A DNA stretch of 64,000 bases from Pseudomonadota bacterium (GCA_023387735.1 JAEWHP010000031.1:62001-126000), one strand, 5' to 3'. Shown: positions 24,082 to 32,471, counted from the first letter of the stretch. Numbers and translations are program-made. Notes: generated by a model not told the origin, from the letters alone.

Positions 24082-24288
24082 ATGACCGACGAAGATGAGC
24101 GCGAGCTCGAAAACGAGCTCGCCCGCCTGCAACAGGAGCATCGCGATCTCGATGCAGCGATCGACGCGCTGCACCAGTCGCCGGCGCCGGATCTGCTGCG
24201 GCTGCAACGCCTGAAGAAACGCAAGCTGCAACTGCGCGACCGCATCGCCTTCATCGAAGATCAGATCACGCCCGACATCATCGCCTGA
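24082..24288 (+). CDS. YdcH family small helical protein (DUF465), second copy
   Basis: This 68-residue two-helix coiled coil reads MTDEDERELENELARLQQEH, with RDLDAAIDALHQSPAPDLLR and LQRLKKRKLQLRDRIAFIED. It is more acidic at the N-terminus than the copy at 23657 and keeps the LKKRKL...RD core. The two copies are divergent. The intervening 240 bp holds no credible gene. The function is unknown. Confidence 0.87.
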   Translation: MTDEDERELENELARLQQEHRDLDAAIDALHQSPAPDLLRLQRLKKRKLQLRDRIAFIEDQITPDIIA

Positions 24289-24622
24289 TCGTTAAGCAGT
24301 ACTGCTCGATCGTTACGCAGCAGATTTTTTCTGCGGCAGCGCTTCGATCCATTATTGTCGCGCGCATCAGACCGCACACGTGCCGACCTGTCCCGCAACC
24401 ACAACTCTCGAAATGCCGCCTACCTTCCGCGCAGACCCTTCCCCGACATCCACAGGACCTGACGATCAGCGCTTCGTCCAACTCGTCGCGACGCCTCTAA
24501 AGCCCCCAGCAAATTGCAGCCGCGCGCGATCGGAAAAAAGCGCATTGGCTCCATAACACGACTTGACTCCAGTAGAACAAAAAGAGAACATATCGTTCTG
24601 CCGCCAGCTAGGGAGTCCTGCC
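24289..24622. other. Gene-free stretch carrying a LexA-like box
   Basis: No convincing coding frame is present; the short open frames are Cys/Arg-rich and lack ribosome-binding sites. The right end holds GAAC-N7-GAAC (24575-24589) with TTGACT just upstream (24563-24568), which could be a -35 element, and a GGGAG ribosome-binding site for the next gene. Confidence 0.5.
24575..24589 (+). promoter_or_regulatory. Putative LexA box (GAAC-N7-GAAC)
   Basis: GAAC at 24575-24578 and at 24586-24589 are separated by exactly 7 nt, matching the alphaproteobacterial LexA consensus. It lies 34 nt before the ATG of the 68-aa gene and 7 nt downstream of a TTGACT -35 candidate, a position where LexA would occlude RNA polymerase. 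Confidence 0.6.
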
Positions 24623-24829
24623 ATGTCCGCCACGCCGTCCCTGTCCGACAACAGCCACTACGAGCGGGCCTGCGATGAGGCGATCGCGATGTGCGACGGC
24701 AATCTGCGCTCGACCATCAAGGCGCTGATCATGGTGAACGAATATCTGGAAGCCGAACTGGAGGCGTTGCAGGTCGCGGTATCTGCCGGCTGCGCGCCGG
24801 CCAAACACTCAAGCAGCAACGCAGCCTGA
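24623..24829 (+). CDS. Small hypothetical protein (68 aa) behind a LexA box
   Basis: The start is ATG 24623 (MSATPSLSDNSHYERACDEA) with GGGAG 9 nt upstream; an earlier in-frame start lies within the LexA-box region. The body is helical, with IAMCDGNLRSTIKALIMVNE and YLEAELEALQ, then a short Ala/Ser-rich tail. No known domain is recognised. The next gene begins 28 nt later on the same strand, so the two are probably cotranscribed and SOS-responsive if the box is functional. Confidence 0.72.
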   Translation: MSATPSLSDNSHYERACDEAIAMCDGNLRSTIKALIMVNEYLEAELEALQVAVSAGCAPAKHSSSNAA

Positions 24830-24857
24830 ACTGGAGCGACCACACCGGAGCGATGCC

Positions 24858-25109
24858 ATGGCCGATGTTACCTACTATGTTGCAATGCCATTCCTGCAGG
24901 ACGATAGCGGCGCGCCGGTAGCGGGCGCAGCGGAGGAATGCCAGAGCCCTAACACCGCGATGCGGCGCGCCGAAATGATGTCGCGAATGGCCGGCAGCAT
25001 CGGCGCTGTCGCCTTCAGCCGCAGCGGCGATCCCATGATCGGCGAATTCGGCGACGCGCAACTGCTGCGAAAATTCGGCAACGTGCCGGACGATCTCAGC
25101 ACGCTCTGA
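24858..25109 (+). CDS. Small hypothetical protein (83 aa)
   Basis: The protein starts MADVTYYVAMPFLQDDSGAP. A SPNTAMRRAEMMSRMAGSIG helix follows, then AVAFSRSGDPMIGEFGDAQL and an LRKFGNVPDDL end. The strand-helix-strand pattern suggests a compact fold. No family is recognised. It lies 28 nt after the 68-aa gene and likely belongs to the same transcript. It is convergent with the GGDEF gene, 24 nt away. Confidence 0.72.
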   Translation: MADVTYYVAMPFLQDDSGAPVAGAAEECQSPNTAMRRAEMMSRMAGSIGAVAFSRSGDPMIGEFGDAQLLRKFGNVPDDLSTL

Positions 25110-25133
25110 GAACCGGCGCCGACGCGCGCTTGT

Positions 25134-25817
25134 TTACGAAAGCTCGTGCCGCCTGAGCGCCTTGCGCACATACATGGCGCTATCGGCCGCTTCCAGCGCG
25201 CGACCGGCCTCCGAGTGAATGTCGAGAATCGCAACGCCGGCGGATGCGCCGGCATTGATGGTGCGGCCGTCGAACACGAAGGTCAGTCGATCGATCTCCT
25301 CCTCGAGCGCGGCCGCTTTCGCCTTGGCATCGGTCTCGCTGAGATTCCACAACAGCAGTGCGAATTCGTCGCCGCCGAGCCGGCCGATCACATCGGATGA
25401 GCGCACCTGTCCCGACAGCGTCGAGACGATGGCCTTGAGCACCTGATCGCCCGCAGCGTGCCCGAACGCATCGTTGATCGGCTTCAGCCGATCGACGTCC
25501 AGCACGATGAGGGCGCCGCCGGCACGATAGCGCTTGATGTAGGCGATCGCGCGCTGCAGCTCGCGCTCGAAGCCGCGCCGGTTCGGAATATCCAGCAGAA
25601 AATCGGTGTCGGCCGAGGCCTGCAGTTCCTCGATCCGGGCCTGGGTCCTGGCCAATTCCGCCTTGAGGCGACGAATCGTCGCCTTGGCGTCGCCAGATGC
25701 CACCGGGCGATCCGGCTTCGCCGCGGAGTTCCCGCGGGGCGCGGCTTTTCGCCCGGAAGCGCCGCTTTTCGGGCGTTTTGCAGCTCGGGAAGGGGTCGCC
25801 CTGGTTTTTTTCTTCAT
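25134..25817 (-). CDS. Diguanylate cyclase (GGDEF domain)
   Basis: This 227-residue cytoplasmic protein has a basic, Ala/Lys/Pro-rich disordered N-terminus (about 1-45). A short coiled coil (ATIRRLKAELARTQARIEEL) and a GGDEF domain (about 70-222) follow. The catalytic GRLGGDEFALLLW is intact, and an RSSD inhibitory site sits five residues before it, as in feedback-regulated enzymes. It should make cyclic di-GMP. With no sensor domain, control may come from dimerisation through the coiled coil or from expression. Confidence 0.88.
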   Translation of the reverse strand: MKKKTRATPSRAAKRPKSGASGRKAAPRGNSAAKPDRPVASGDAKATIRRLKAELARTQARIEELQASADTDFLLDIPNRRGFERELQRAIAYIKRYRAGGALIVLDVDRLKPINDAFGHAAGDQVLKAIVSTLSGQVRSSDVIGRLGGDEFALLLWNLSETDAKAKAAALEEEIDRLTFVFDGRTINAGASAGVAILDIHSEAGRALEAADSAMYVRKALRRHELS

Positions 25818-25968
25818 GACCTTCCCTGTGCAGGCATGCTTATGAAGGCTTGCCGGGATTCACCAAGACAGGATAGTCCATTCCTGATCCCTTGCCACGC
25901 CTTGGATGAGCCGCGGGCCGATCCTATAATCGGCCTATGTTTCTGGATTCCCGAATAGAATTGACAAG

Positions 25969-26457
25969 ATGACCGCACCCGTCGCCATCATCATGGGCAG
26001 CCAGTCGGACTGGGAGACCATGCGCCACGCCGCCGAGACGCTTGCCGCGCTCGGGGTCGACAGCGAAAAACGCATCGTCTCCGCCCACCGGACCCCCGAC
26101 CGGCTGTTTGCCTTTGCCAAGGGCGCCAGGGCCGCAGGCCACAAGGTCATCATCGCCGGCGCCGGTGGCGCCGCGCATCTGCCGGGCATGGCGGCAGCGT
26201 TGACGGAACTTCCGGTGCTCGGCGTTCCCGTTGAATCCAAGGCGCTTTCAGGCGTGGATTCGCTTTACTCGATCGTGCAGATGCCGGCCGGCGTCCCCGT
26301 CGGCACGCTTGCGATCGGAAAGGCCGGCGCGATCAACGCCGCACTGCTGGCGGCAAGCATACTGGCGCTGAACGATGCGGCGCTGGCGACGCGGCTCGCC
26401 GCCTGGCGCAAGCAGCAGACCGACGCGGTCAAAGAGCGCCCGGAGGGCTCGGCGTGA
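25969..26457 (+). CDS. purE: N5-carboxyaminoimidazole ribonucleotide mutase
   Basis: This 162-residue class I PurE converts N5-CAIR to CAIR in purine synthesis. The active-site motif is at the N-terminus (VAIIMGSQSDWETMRHAAET), followed by KRIVSAHRTPDRLFAFAKGA with the catalytic His and the GAGGAAHLPGMAAALTELPV loop. The length is normal for the family, which forms octamers. The stop overlaps the purK GTG by 4 nt (GTGA), giving a tightly coupled purEK pair. Confidence 0.96.
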   Translation: MTAPVAIIMGSQSDWETMRHAAETLAALGVDSEKRIVSAHRTPDRLFAFAKGARAAGHKVIIAGAGGAAHLPGMAAALTELPVLGVPVESKALSGVDSLYSIVQMPAGVPVGTLAIGKAGAINAALLAASILALNDAALATRLAAWRKQQTDAVKERPEGSA

Positions 26458-27557
26458 CCGCTTCAGGCAAGGTGAAGCTGAAGCCGGGCGACACCATCGG
26501 AATTCTCGGCGGCGGACAATTGGGCCGGATGCTGGCCATGGCGGCGGCGCGCCTTGGCCTCAGGTGCCAGGTGTTCTCGCCGGATCCGGACTCGCCCGCC
26601 TTCGACGTCGTGCTGAACGCGACCTGTGCCGAATATGCCGACGTCGAGGCGCTGGAGCTGTTCGCCAACGACGTCGACGTCATCACCTACGAATTCGAGA
26701 ACGTCCCGGCCGCCACCGCCATGGTGCTGGCCGCGCGGCGTCCGGTGCTGCCGGCACGGAGTATTCTCGAAACCACCCAGGATCGGCTGGTCGAGAAGGA
26801 TTTCGTCAAGCGGCTCGGCATCGGCACCGCCGACTATGCCGACGTGCCGTCGGTGGAAGCACTGCGCGCGGCCGTCGCGCGGATCGGCCTTCCCGCCGTG
26901 ATCAAGACCCGCCGCTTCGGCTATGACGGCAAGGGCCAGGCGATCATCCGCGAAGGCGACGATCTCAACCAGGTATGGGAAGACCTCGGCACCAAATCCG
27001 CAATCCTCGAAGCGTTCATTCCGTTCGAGCGCGAGGTCTCCGTGATCGCCGCGCGCTCGGCGGACGGCGCGGTCGAATGTTACGACGTTACCGAGAACGA
27101 ACATCGCGATCACATCCTGAAAATCTCGCGCGCTCCGGCGGCCATATCGGATGCGCTGGCTACTGAGGCGCGCGCGGTCGCGGAGAAGATAGCGACGGCG
27201 CTGGACTATGTCGGCGTGCTTGCGGTCGAGATGTTCGTGGTGGCGGGCAATGGCGGGCCGAAGGTGCTGGTCAACGAGATCGCGCCACGGGTGCATAATT
27301 CCGGACACTGGACGCTGGATGGCGCCTCGATCTCGCAGTTCGAGCAGCACATCAGGGCGATTGCCGGCTGGCCGCTCGGCAAGCCGATCCGTCATGGTCA
27401 GGTCACCATGACCAACCTGATCGGCGACGACATTCTGACCTACGAGCAATGGCTGACCGTTCCAGGCGCCACCGTGCATCTCTACGGCAAGGGGCCGCCC
27501 CGGCCGGGCCGCAAGATGGGGCATGTCACCGAGGTGACGCCGGCAGGCAAGAAATAG
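26454..27557 (+). CDS. purK: N5-carboxyaminoimidazole ribonucleotide synthase
   Basis: This 367-residue ATP-grasp enzyme makes N5-CAIR from AIR, ATP and bicarbonate, the step before PurE. The N-terminal nucleotide motif is GDTIGILGGGQLGRMLAMAA. The central ATP-grasp shows PAVIKTRRFGYDGKGQ, and the acidic metal site lies in VLVNEIAPRVHNSGHW. The GTG start at 26454 overlaps the purE stop, so translation is coupled. The length is typical. Confidence 0.95.
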   Translation: MTASGKVKLKPGDTIGILGGGQLGRMLAMAAARLGLRCQVFSPDPDSPAFDVVLNATCAEYADVEALELFANDVDVITYEFENVPAATAMVLAARRPVLPARSILETTQDRLVEKDFVKRLGIGTADYADVPSVEALRAAVARIGLPAVIKTRRFGYDGKGQAIIREGDDLNQVWEDLGTKSAILEAFIPFEREVSVIAARSADGAVECYDVTENEHRDHILKISRAPAAISDALATEARAVAEKIATALDYVGVLAVEMFVVAGNGGPKVLVNEIAPRVHNSGHWTLDGASISQFEQHIRAIAGWPLGKPIRHGQVTMTNLIGDDILTYEQWLTVPGATVHLYGKGPPRPGRKMGHVTEVTPAGKK

Positions 27558-27590
27558 CCCGCCTGCCGACGTTACGATGCGGTCGCTCAA

Positions 27591-28313
27591 TCAAGCCCGC
27601 TTCGCGCCTTCCACGATGCCGGCCGGCTCCTCGCTGAGCCAGCGATAGAGCACGCCGCCGATCGCGCCGCCGATCAGGGGCGCCACCCAGAACAGCCAGA
27701 GCTGCGCCAGCGCCCAGCCGCCGACGAACAGCGCGGGCCCGGTGCTGCGCGCCGGATTGACCGATGTATTGGTGACGGGAATGCTGACGAGGTGGATCAT
27801 CACCAGCGCCAACCCGATCGCCAGCGGCGCGAAGCCGGCCGGCGCCTTGCCGTGGGTCGAGCCCATGATGATGAACAGGAACATCATGGTCATCACCACT
27901 TCGGTGATGAAGCAGGCCATCAGGCTGTACTTGCCGGGCGAATGCGCATCAAAACCGTTGGACGCAAAACCCTTGGTGACGTCGAACCCGGACGCGCCGC
28001 TTGCGATCACGTAGAGTACCGCCGCCGCCACGATCGCGCCGATCACCTGCGCAACGATGTAGGGGAGGATCTGACCGGTCGGAAAACGCCCGCCCGCGGC
28101 AAGCCCGACGGTGACCGCCGGATTGAGATGGCAGCCGGAGATATGGCCGATCGCATAGGCCATCGTCACGACGCTCAGGCCGAAAGCCAGCGAAACACCC
28201 ACGAGCCCGATGCCTACCTGCGGAAATCCGGCTGCGATCACCGCGCTGCCGCATCCCGCAAACGTAAGCCAGAACGTGCCGATCGCCTCGGCGGCATACT
28301 TCTTCGAATTCAT
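27591..28313 (-). CDS. aqpZ: Aquaporin Z
   Basis: The 240-residue major intrinsic protein has six membrane helices and two half-helices with NPA motifs: GCHLNPAVTVGLA in the first half and TNTSVNPARSTGPALF in the second. The Arg after the second NPA and the His in the selectivity filter region (MIHLVSIPVTN) favour a water-specific channel over a glycerol facilitator. It starts MNSKKYAAEAIGTFWLTFAG. It is convergent with purK and divergent from rpsU, whose upstream region it shares. Confidence 0.93.
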   Translation of the reverse strand: MNSKKYAAEAIGTFWLTFAGCGSAVIAAGFPQVGIGLVGVSLAFGLSVVTMAYAIGHISGCHLNPAVTVGLAAGGRFPTGQILPYIVAQVIGAIVAAAVLYVIASGASGFDVTKGFASNGFDAHSPGKYSLMACFITEVVMTMMFLFIIMGSTHGKAPAGFAPLAIGLALVMIHLVSIPVTNTSVNPARSTGPALFVGGWALAQLWLFWVAPLIGGAIGGVLYRWLSEEPAGIVEGAKRA

Positions 28314-28362
28314 ATCTCGCCTCCCTGTCGGTTTTCAGTCGCTGGAACGCACGGGAACGCTA

Positions 28363-28387
28363 GGAACGATCCCGTGATAGGCTCGTT
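28363..28387 (+). promoter_or_regulatory. Exact EcfG-type promoter match reading toward rpsU
   Basis: GGAAC (28363-28367), a 16-nt spacer and CGTT (28384-28387) match the EcfG general-stress consensus exactly. Two further GGAACG hexamers lie upstream at 28344 and 28354, giving roughly 10-bp phasing. The next plus-strand gene is rpsU, about 200 nt downstream, so the transcript would have a long leader. Confidence 0.5.
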
Positions 28388-28465
28388 AGCTCGCACCTTC
28401 AGACCATGGGGTCCGAATCGCGCCAGTTTAGGCGGATTTCTTTGGCTTTCCCGGAGCAAAAGCCA

Positions 28466-28545
28466 CCATCTCCGGTGGACATCCGGGGTTTTGTCTGCTA
28501 AATGCGCGCGTTCAGGGTTAAGGGCCAGGCCATTTGCCGGCCCTT
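28466..28545 (+). promoter_or_regulatory. Structured rpsU leader (two hairpins)
   Basis: CCACC and GGTGG flank a 6-nt loop near 28466-28481. AAGGGCC (28520-28526) pairs with GGCCCTT (28539-28545) across 12 nt. The second hairpin ends 45 nt before the rpsU GTG and is followed by a short pyrimidine stretch. This may be a ribosomal-protein leader, but no named family is claimed. Confidence 0.4.
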
Positions 28546-28590
28546 CGCTTTACCAGAATTCCGATCCGATCCATTGAAAGAGGATGCCGC

Positions 28591-28893
28591 GTGCAGGTTC
28601 TCGTCCGCGATAACAACGTCGATCAAGCCCTCAAGGCGCTGAAGAAGAAGATGCAGCGCGAGGGAATCTTCCGCGAGATGAAGCTCCGCGGCCATTACGA
28701 AAAGCCCTCCGAGAAGAAGGCCCGCGAAAAGGCCGAAGCGGTGCGCCGCGCGCGCAAGCTGGCCCGCAAGAAGCTGCAGCGCGAAGGCCTGCTGCCGATG
28801 AAGCCGAAGCCGGTGTTCGGCGCCGGTCCCGGTGGCGACCGTGGTGGCGCTGGTCGTGGTGGCCCGGGCGCTGGTCCGCGCGGACCGCGCTGA
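28591..28893 (+). CDS. rpsU: 30S ribosomal protein S21
   Basis: The GTG start at 28591 has GAGG 8 nt upstream and gives VQVLVRDNNVDQALKALKKK at the N-terminus, the canonical S21 start. Residues 1-70 hold the S21 fold with the basic EKKAREKAEAVRRARKLARK helix. The last 28 or so residues form a Gly/Arg/Pro-rich tail (GAGPGGDRGGAGRGGPGAGP), longer than in enterobacterial S21 (71 aa). S21 helps mRNA binding near the anti-Shine-Dalgarno. A strong terminator follows. Confidence 0.95.
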   Translation: MQVLVRDNNVDQALKALKKKMQREGIFREMKLRGHYEKPSEKKAREKAEAVRRARKLARKKLQREGLLPMKPKPVFGAGPGGDRGGAGRGGPGAGPRGPR

Positions 28894-28916
28894 GCTCTGC
28901 GAGAGAACTGATTTGA

Positions 28917-28944
28917 AAACGCGGGCCTTGTGCCCGCGTTTTTG
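28917..28944 (+). terminator. Rho-independent terminator of rpsU
   Basis: AAACGCGGGC and GCCCGCGTTT form a perfect GC-rich stem with a 5-nt-class loop, followed by T residues. It begins about 24 nt after the rpsU stop. Confidence 0.88.
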
Positions 28945-29095
28945 TTGTGTGATCGGCGATCGAGCCATAGCGGCTGATCCGCGCGTTGCCACTTGCTCGC
29001 ACCGCCACTCTTCGGTGTTGCGGCCATTTTGACCGATGCATTTTTCTACCGAGCAAGCTACCTATGGCGGCATCGGACGCGCGGGTATTTGCCAG

Positions 29096-29734
29096 ATGGC
29101 CATTACGGTTTGCACTGTCTCCTCCCGCGCCAAACGCTTTGCTGTTGCCCCTGTTGTTCTGCTCGCGATCGCCCTTCCCCTTGGCGGCTGCTCGTTCGAT
29201 CTGGGGTCATGGGGGCCCAGCAACGACAGGCCACCGCCGATCGAGCAGAAGCCGAGCGGCGCCATTGGCGGACAAGGCATCAGCGACGCCCAGGGCTACG
29301 CCGCGCGCGGCGAGGCTCTCGCCAGATCCGGCAAGAACGGTGAGGCGCTAGTAGAGTTCGAACGCGCGCTCGCGCTCGATCCCTACAACGTGCAGGCCTT
29401 GTATGGCCGCGGCCTGATCCATCAGGGCGAAAAGAAGCACCGGGAGGCGATCGAGGATTTCAGCTCTGCCAACGGCCTCAAGCCGCAACAGATAGAGCCG
29501 CTGCTGGCGCGTGCGACCAGTTACCTCGCGCTCGACAGGACAAAGGAAGCCGCTGCCGACCTCGACGAGGCGGTCCAGGCCGATCCGAACAACGCGGCGG
29601 CATGGTCAGCCCGCGGCGTCACCTATGAGCGGCTTGGCGACAAGGCCAAAGCATCCGCTTCCTACAGCCGCGCGCTCGCACTTCGTCCAAGGGACGAAGC
29701 CGCGCGAAGCGGGCTCGTGCGGACCGGCGGCTAG
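29096..29734 (+). CDS. TPR-repeat lipoprotein
   Basis: Taken from ATG 29096, the 212-residue protein has a signal peptide with lipobox LPLGGC (Cys near residue 32), then at least three TPR units. Examples are AQGYAARGEALARSGKNGEA with LVEFERALALDPYNVQALYG, and AAWSARGVTYERLGDKAKAS. An earlier ATG (29036) would give an implausibly long signal-peptide n-region. It is probably an outer-membrane-anchored periplasmic scaffold, of the type found among Hyphomicrobiales NlpI-like proteins. The partner is unknown. Confidence 0.83.
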   Translation: MAITVCTVSSRAKRFAVAPVVLLAIALPLGGCSFDLGSWGPSNDRPPPIEQKPSGAIGGQGISDAQGYAARGEALARSGKNGEALVEFERALALDPYNVQALYGRGLIHQGEKKHREAIEDFSSANGLKPQQIEPLLARATSYLALDRTKEAAADLDEAVQADPNNAAAWSARGVTYERLGDKAKASASYSRALALRPRDEAARSGLVRTGG

Positions 29735-29749
29735 GTTCCGACAAGAATT

Positions 29750-30826
29750 TTATTTGGGCAGCACGGCGTGGAACAGCGACTTCGCCGTCGACAGCACTTC
29801 TTCGGCGGCGGCCGAGGTGCGGTCACGCACGGACGGCTCCGCGGCCTCGGCACGCAGATCGAGCGGGCGCGAGAGCGGGATGTCGGCCGGCGGCGTCGGA
29901 CGGCGCGGGTCTTCGGCATTGGCCGCGTAAGGCGGCCGTTGCGGCGCAGCCTGACCATAGGGCTCGCCGGTAATCGGCGGAGCCGAGATCATGACCGGCG
30001 GCGGCAGCGGCCGCAGCGCCGGCGCAGCCGCGACCCTGGGCGATTCCACCCTCGGTGCTTCCGCTTTCGGCGTTTCCGCTCTCAAGGTTTCCACTCTTGG
30101 AGTCTCCCTGGGAGCGTCGGGAATACGGGCCACTTCAGGCGCGCGCGTAGAAGCTTCACCATTGCTGCGCAGGCGCTCGATCGCAGCACGCGCCAGATCG
30201 TTGGCGTCGCGGCGATCCTCTTGCGCGTGCGCCGCTGCAGTCTCCGCCGGAGCTACCGGAGCAGGCGCAGCCGCGGCCGGTGCTGAGGTCGATGCCGCGG
30301 GCTGGGTCGATGCCGCGGGCTGGATCGGCGACGGCAGCACGACCCTGATCTTATCCTTCTCGCGCGGCGCAGCCGTCTCGGCAGACTTCCCATCATGCCT
30401 GGAATCAGGCTTGGCCGTTTCAGCCTTGGCAGTTTCGGCTTTGGCAGTTTCGGCTTTGGCAATCTCGGCCTTGGCTGCATCAGCCTTCGCCTTGGCGGCA
30501 TCCGCCTTCGCGTCGGTCTTGTCCTGCGCCTTTTCGGCCACCGCCGGCCGTTGTTCGGCGGCGTTCTTTTCCATGACGGCCTTTTCGGAGATGCCCTTGG
30601 CCTTGACCCCTGCCGCCGGGAGATTGCTGACGGCCGTCGTGCCCTCTGGATTGGCGTCCGTCGCGGGCTTGGTCTTACCCTTCGAATCGGCAGCAGATAC
30701 CGCCGCAGCGGGCGCATCGGTGGCCGGCTTGCTCACGATGTAGTGGTTGACGATGTAGGCCCCGATGACGGTCGCAGCCACCGAGGGGAAGATGTCTACA
30801 GTGAATTTCTTCAGGTAATTCAGCAT
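29750..30826 (-). CDS. Single-pass membrane protein with a long Ala/Pro/Lys-rich tail
   Basis: The 358-residue protein begins MLNYLKKFTVDIFPSVAATV, with one membrane helix at about 12-32. A low-complexity periplasm- or cytoplasm-facing tail follows. It includes heptad-like KADAAKAE / KAETAKAE repeats (about residues 105-140), Ala/Pro stretches and a R(V/A)ETxRAETPKAEAPRVE block, ending with a conserved-looking helix (EEVLSTAKSLFHAVLPK). No known domain is recognised. It is convergent with the TPR lipoprotein gene, 15 nt away. The C-terminal helix suggests a binding site for a partner. Confidence 0.72.
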   Translation of the reverse strand: MLNYLKKFTVDIFPSVAATVIGAYIVNHYIVSKPATDAPAAAVSAADSKGKTKPATDANPEGTTAVSNLPAAGVKAKGISEKAVMEKNAAEQRPAVAEKAQDKTDAKADAAKAKADAAKAEIAKAETAKAETAKAETAKPDSRHDGKSAETAAPREKDKIRVVLPSPIQPAASTQPAASTSAPAAAAPAPVAPAETAAAHAQEDRRDANDLARAAIERLRSNGEASTRAPEVARIPDAPRETPRVETLRAETPKAEAPRVESPRVAAAPALRPLPPPVMISAPPITGEPYGQAAPQRPPYAANAEDPRRPTPPADIPLSRPLDLRAEAAEPSVRDRTSAAAEEVLSTAKSLFHAVLPK

Positions 30827-30981
30827 TCAGACCACTCCCCGAAGCCAGTTTGATGCTGGAACTTTGAGGCACATTCAGGGATCAACTGCGACGGATCGAT
30901 GGCAATCGCCCCGGTCCGTCACAAGGTTTCGTGTTCCCCCCGGGGTCCGGCTGGTGCCGGTCTCGGGACCCTGGGCAACGA

Positions 30982-31266
30982 TCAGGGCTTCAGTTCGACC
31001 TCCAGAAACACGATCTCGCTGGCCGTCTCGTTGAGCACGTCATGCTCGACGCCGGCCTTGCGGAAGTAGGATTTGCCGACGGCGAGCTGCGCCTTGGAGC
31101 GTTCGCCGCCCGGCGCGACGATGGTCATTTCGCCCGAAGTCACCGGCACGATGACATAGTCCATCCCGTGGGTGTGATGGCCGGTGGCGCTGCCCGGCGC
31201 CAGCCGCCACTCGGTGACGCGGACCTCGGGGGTGTCGACCTGAACGTCGGATTTGGCGCTGAGCAT
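30982..31266 (-). CDS. Small cupin-domain protein
   Basis: ATG 31266 with GGAG 9 nt upstream gives 94 residues of a single cupin barrel. The first motif contains GSATGHHTHGMDYVIVPVTS with two His and a Tyr/Asp in place of Glu. The second is shortened (KSYFRKAGVEHDVLNETASE) and retains one His. Such one-domain cupins may bind a metal and a small ligand, and no activity is assigned. The Ca2+/H+ antiporter gene lies 107 nt upstream on the same strand. Confidence 0.8.
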   Translation of the reverse strand: MLSAKSDVQVDTPEVRVTEWRLAPGSATGHHTHGMDYVIVPVTSGEMTIVAPGGERSKAQLAVGKSYFRKAGVEHDVLNETASEIVFLEVELKP

Positions 31267-31373
31267 GGTTGTTGTTCTCCGATCGGGACCCAAACTGAAG
31301 CCTCCTGCATAGCGCGTTCCGCCTCACCTGAGAACCGGTCCGGCCGGCAGCGCCCTGCCCTGCTTCAGCCGGC

Positions 31374-32471
31374 TCACGGCACCAGCACCATAAACAGGAA
31401 GACGGCGAACACCACCATGTGCACCAGGCCGAACAGGATGTTGGTACGGCCGGTGCCGAAAGTGAGCATGCTGAGGGCGAACGTGAGCAGCAGCAGCACC
31501 GTCCCCGGACCGTCGAGCCCGAGCACGAGTTCCTTGTCGAGCGCATAGGTCGCCACACCGACCGCCGGGATGGTGAGCCCGATGGTCGCCAGCGACGATC
31601 CCAGCGCGAGGTTGATGCTCTTCTGCAGATCATTGTTGCGCGCCGCCGCAATGGCGCTGACCCCTTCCGGCAGCAGGATCAGAAGCGCGACCAGCACCCC
31701 CGCGAACGCCGGCGGCGCTCCGATCATCGCCGTGCCGACATCGACCACCAGCGAGAACTTCTTGGCCAACAGCACCACGGCAAGCAGGGAGACGAGCAGC
31801 AGCGCGATGCTGAGCGCCAGCATCCGGTTTGACAGCGGCGCGCCGTCGCTGGAGTCGCCCGCACCGCCCTGGATGAAATAATCGCGATGCCGGATGGTCT
31901 GCGTATAGAGAAATACCCCGTAGAGCATGAGCGTGACCACGTCCACGAACGCGAGTTGCGCCGCCGAATAGACCGGTCCCGGTGTTGACATGGTGTAGTT
32001 CGGCATCACCAGCGTGATCGTCGCCAGCACGAACAGCACGCTGAGATACAGGTTGGCGCCGGAGACCTGAAAATCCTGCTCGCGGTAGCGCAGGCAACCA
32101 ATGAAGATGCACAGGCCGACCAAGCCGTTGCAGACGATCATCACCACCGCAAACACCGTGTCCCGCGCCAACGCCGGTACCGGCTTTTCGCCAAGCATGA
32201 TGGTCGCAATCAGCGCCACCTCGATGATGGTGACCGCAAGCGTCAGCAGCAGCGTGCCGTAGGGCTCGCCGATCCGCTCGGCAATGACCTCGGAGTGATG
32301 CACGGCCGCGAACACGGTGCCGAACAGGACGGCAAGCAGCACCGCCGCGAACGCCAGCCCACCCGGCGAGGGCGTGAACTCGTATCCCGTGCCCGTGACG
32401 GCGCCAAACAGCGCCATCGCCACCATGGGAAAGATCCACGACGATTTCGGCATCGGGCCGTGCGCGCTCAT
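31374..32471 (-). CDS. chaA: Calcium/proton antiporter, ChaA/CaCA family
   Basis: This 365-residue protein has about eleven membrane segments. The two alpha repeats of the cation/Ca2+ exchanger family are visible: GTLLLTLAVTIIEVALIATI in the first half (acidic Glu in the helix) and LLILLPEGVSAIAAARNNDL with NLALGSSLATIGLTIPAV in the second. Both carry the ion-binding Glu. It would expel Ca2+ or Na+/K+ in exchange for protons across the inner membrane. Confidence 0.87.
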   Translation of the reverse strand: MSAHGPMPKSSWIFPMVAMALFGAVTGTGYEFTPSPGGLAFAAVLLAVLFGTVFAAVHHSEVIAERIGEPYGTLLLTLAVTIIEVALIATIMLGEKPVPALARDTVFAVVMIVCNGLVGLCIFIGCLRYREQDFQVSGANLYLSVLFVLATITLVMPNYTMSTPGPVYSAAQLAFVDVVTLMLYGVFLYTQTIRHRDYFIQGGAGDSSDGAPLSNRMLALSIALLLVSLLAVVLLAKKFSLVVDVGTAMIGAPPAFAGVLVALLILLPEGVSAIAAARNNDLQKSINLALGSSLATIGLTIPAVGVATYALDKELVLGLDGPGTVLLLLTFALSMLTFGTGRTNILFGLVHMVVFAVFLFMVLVP

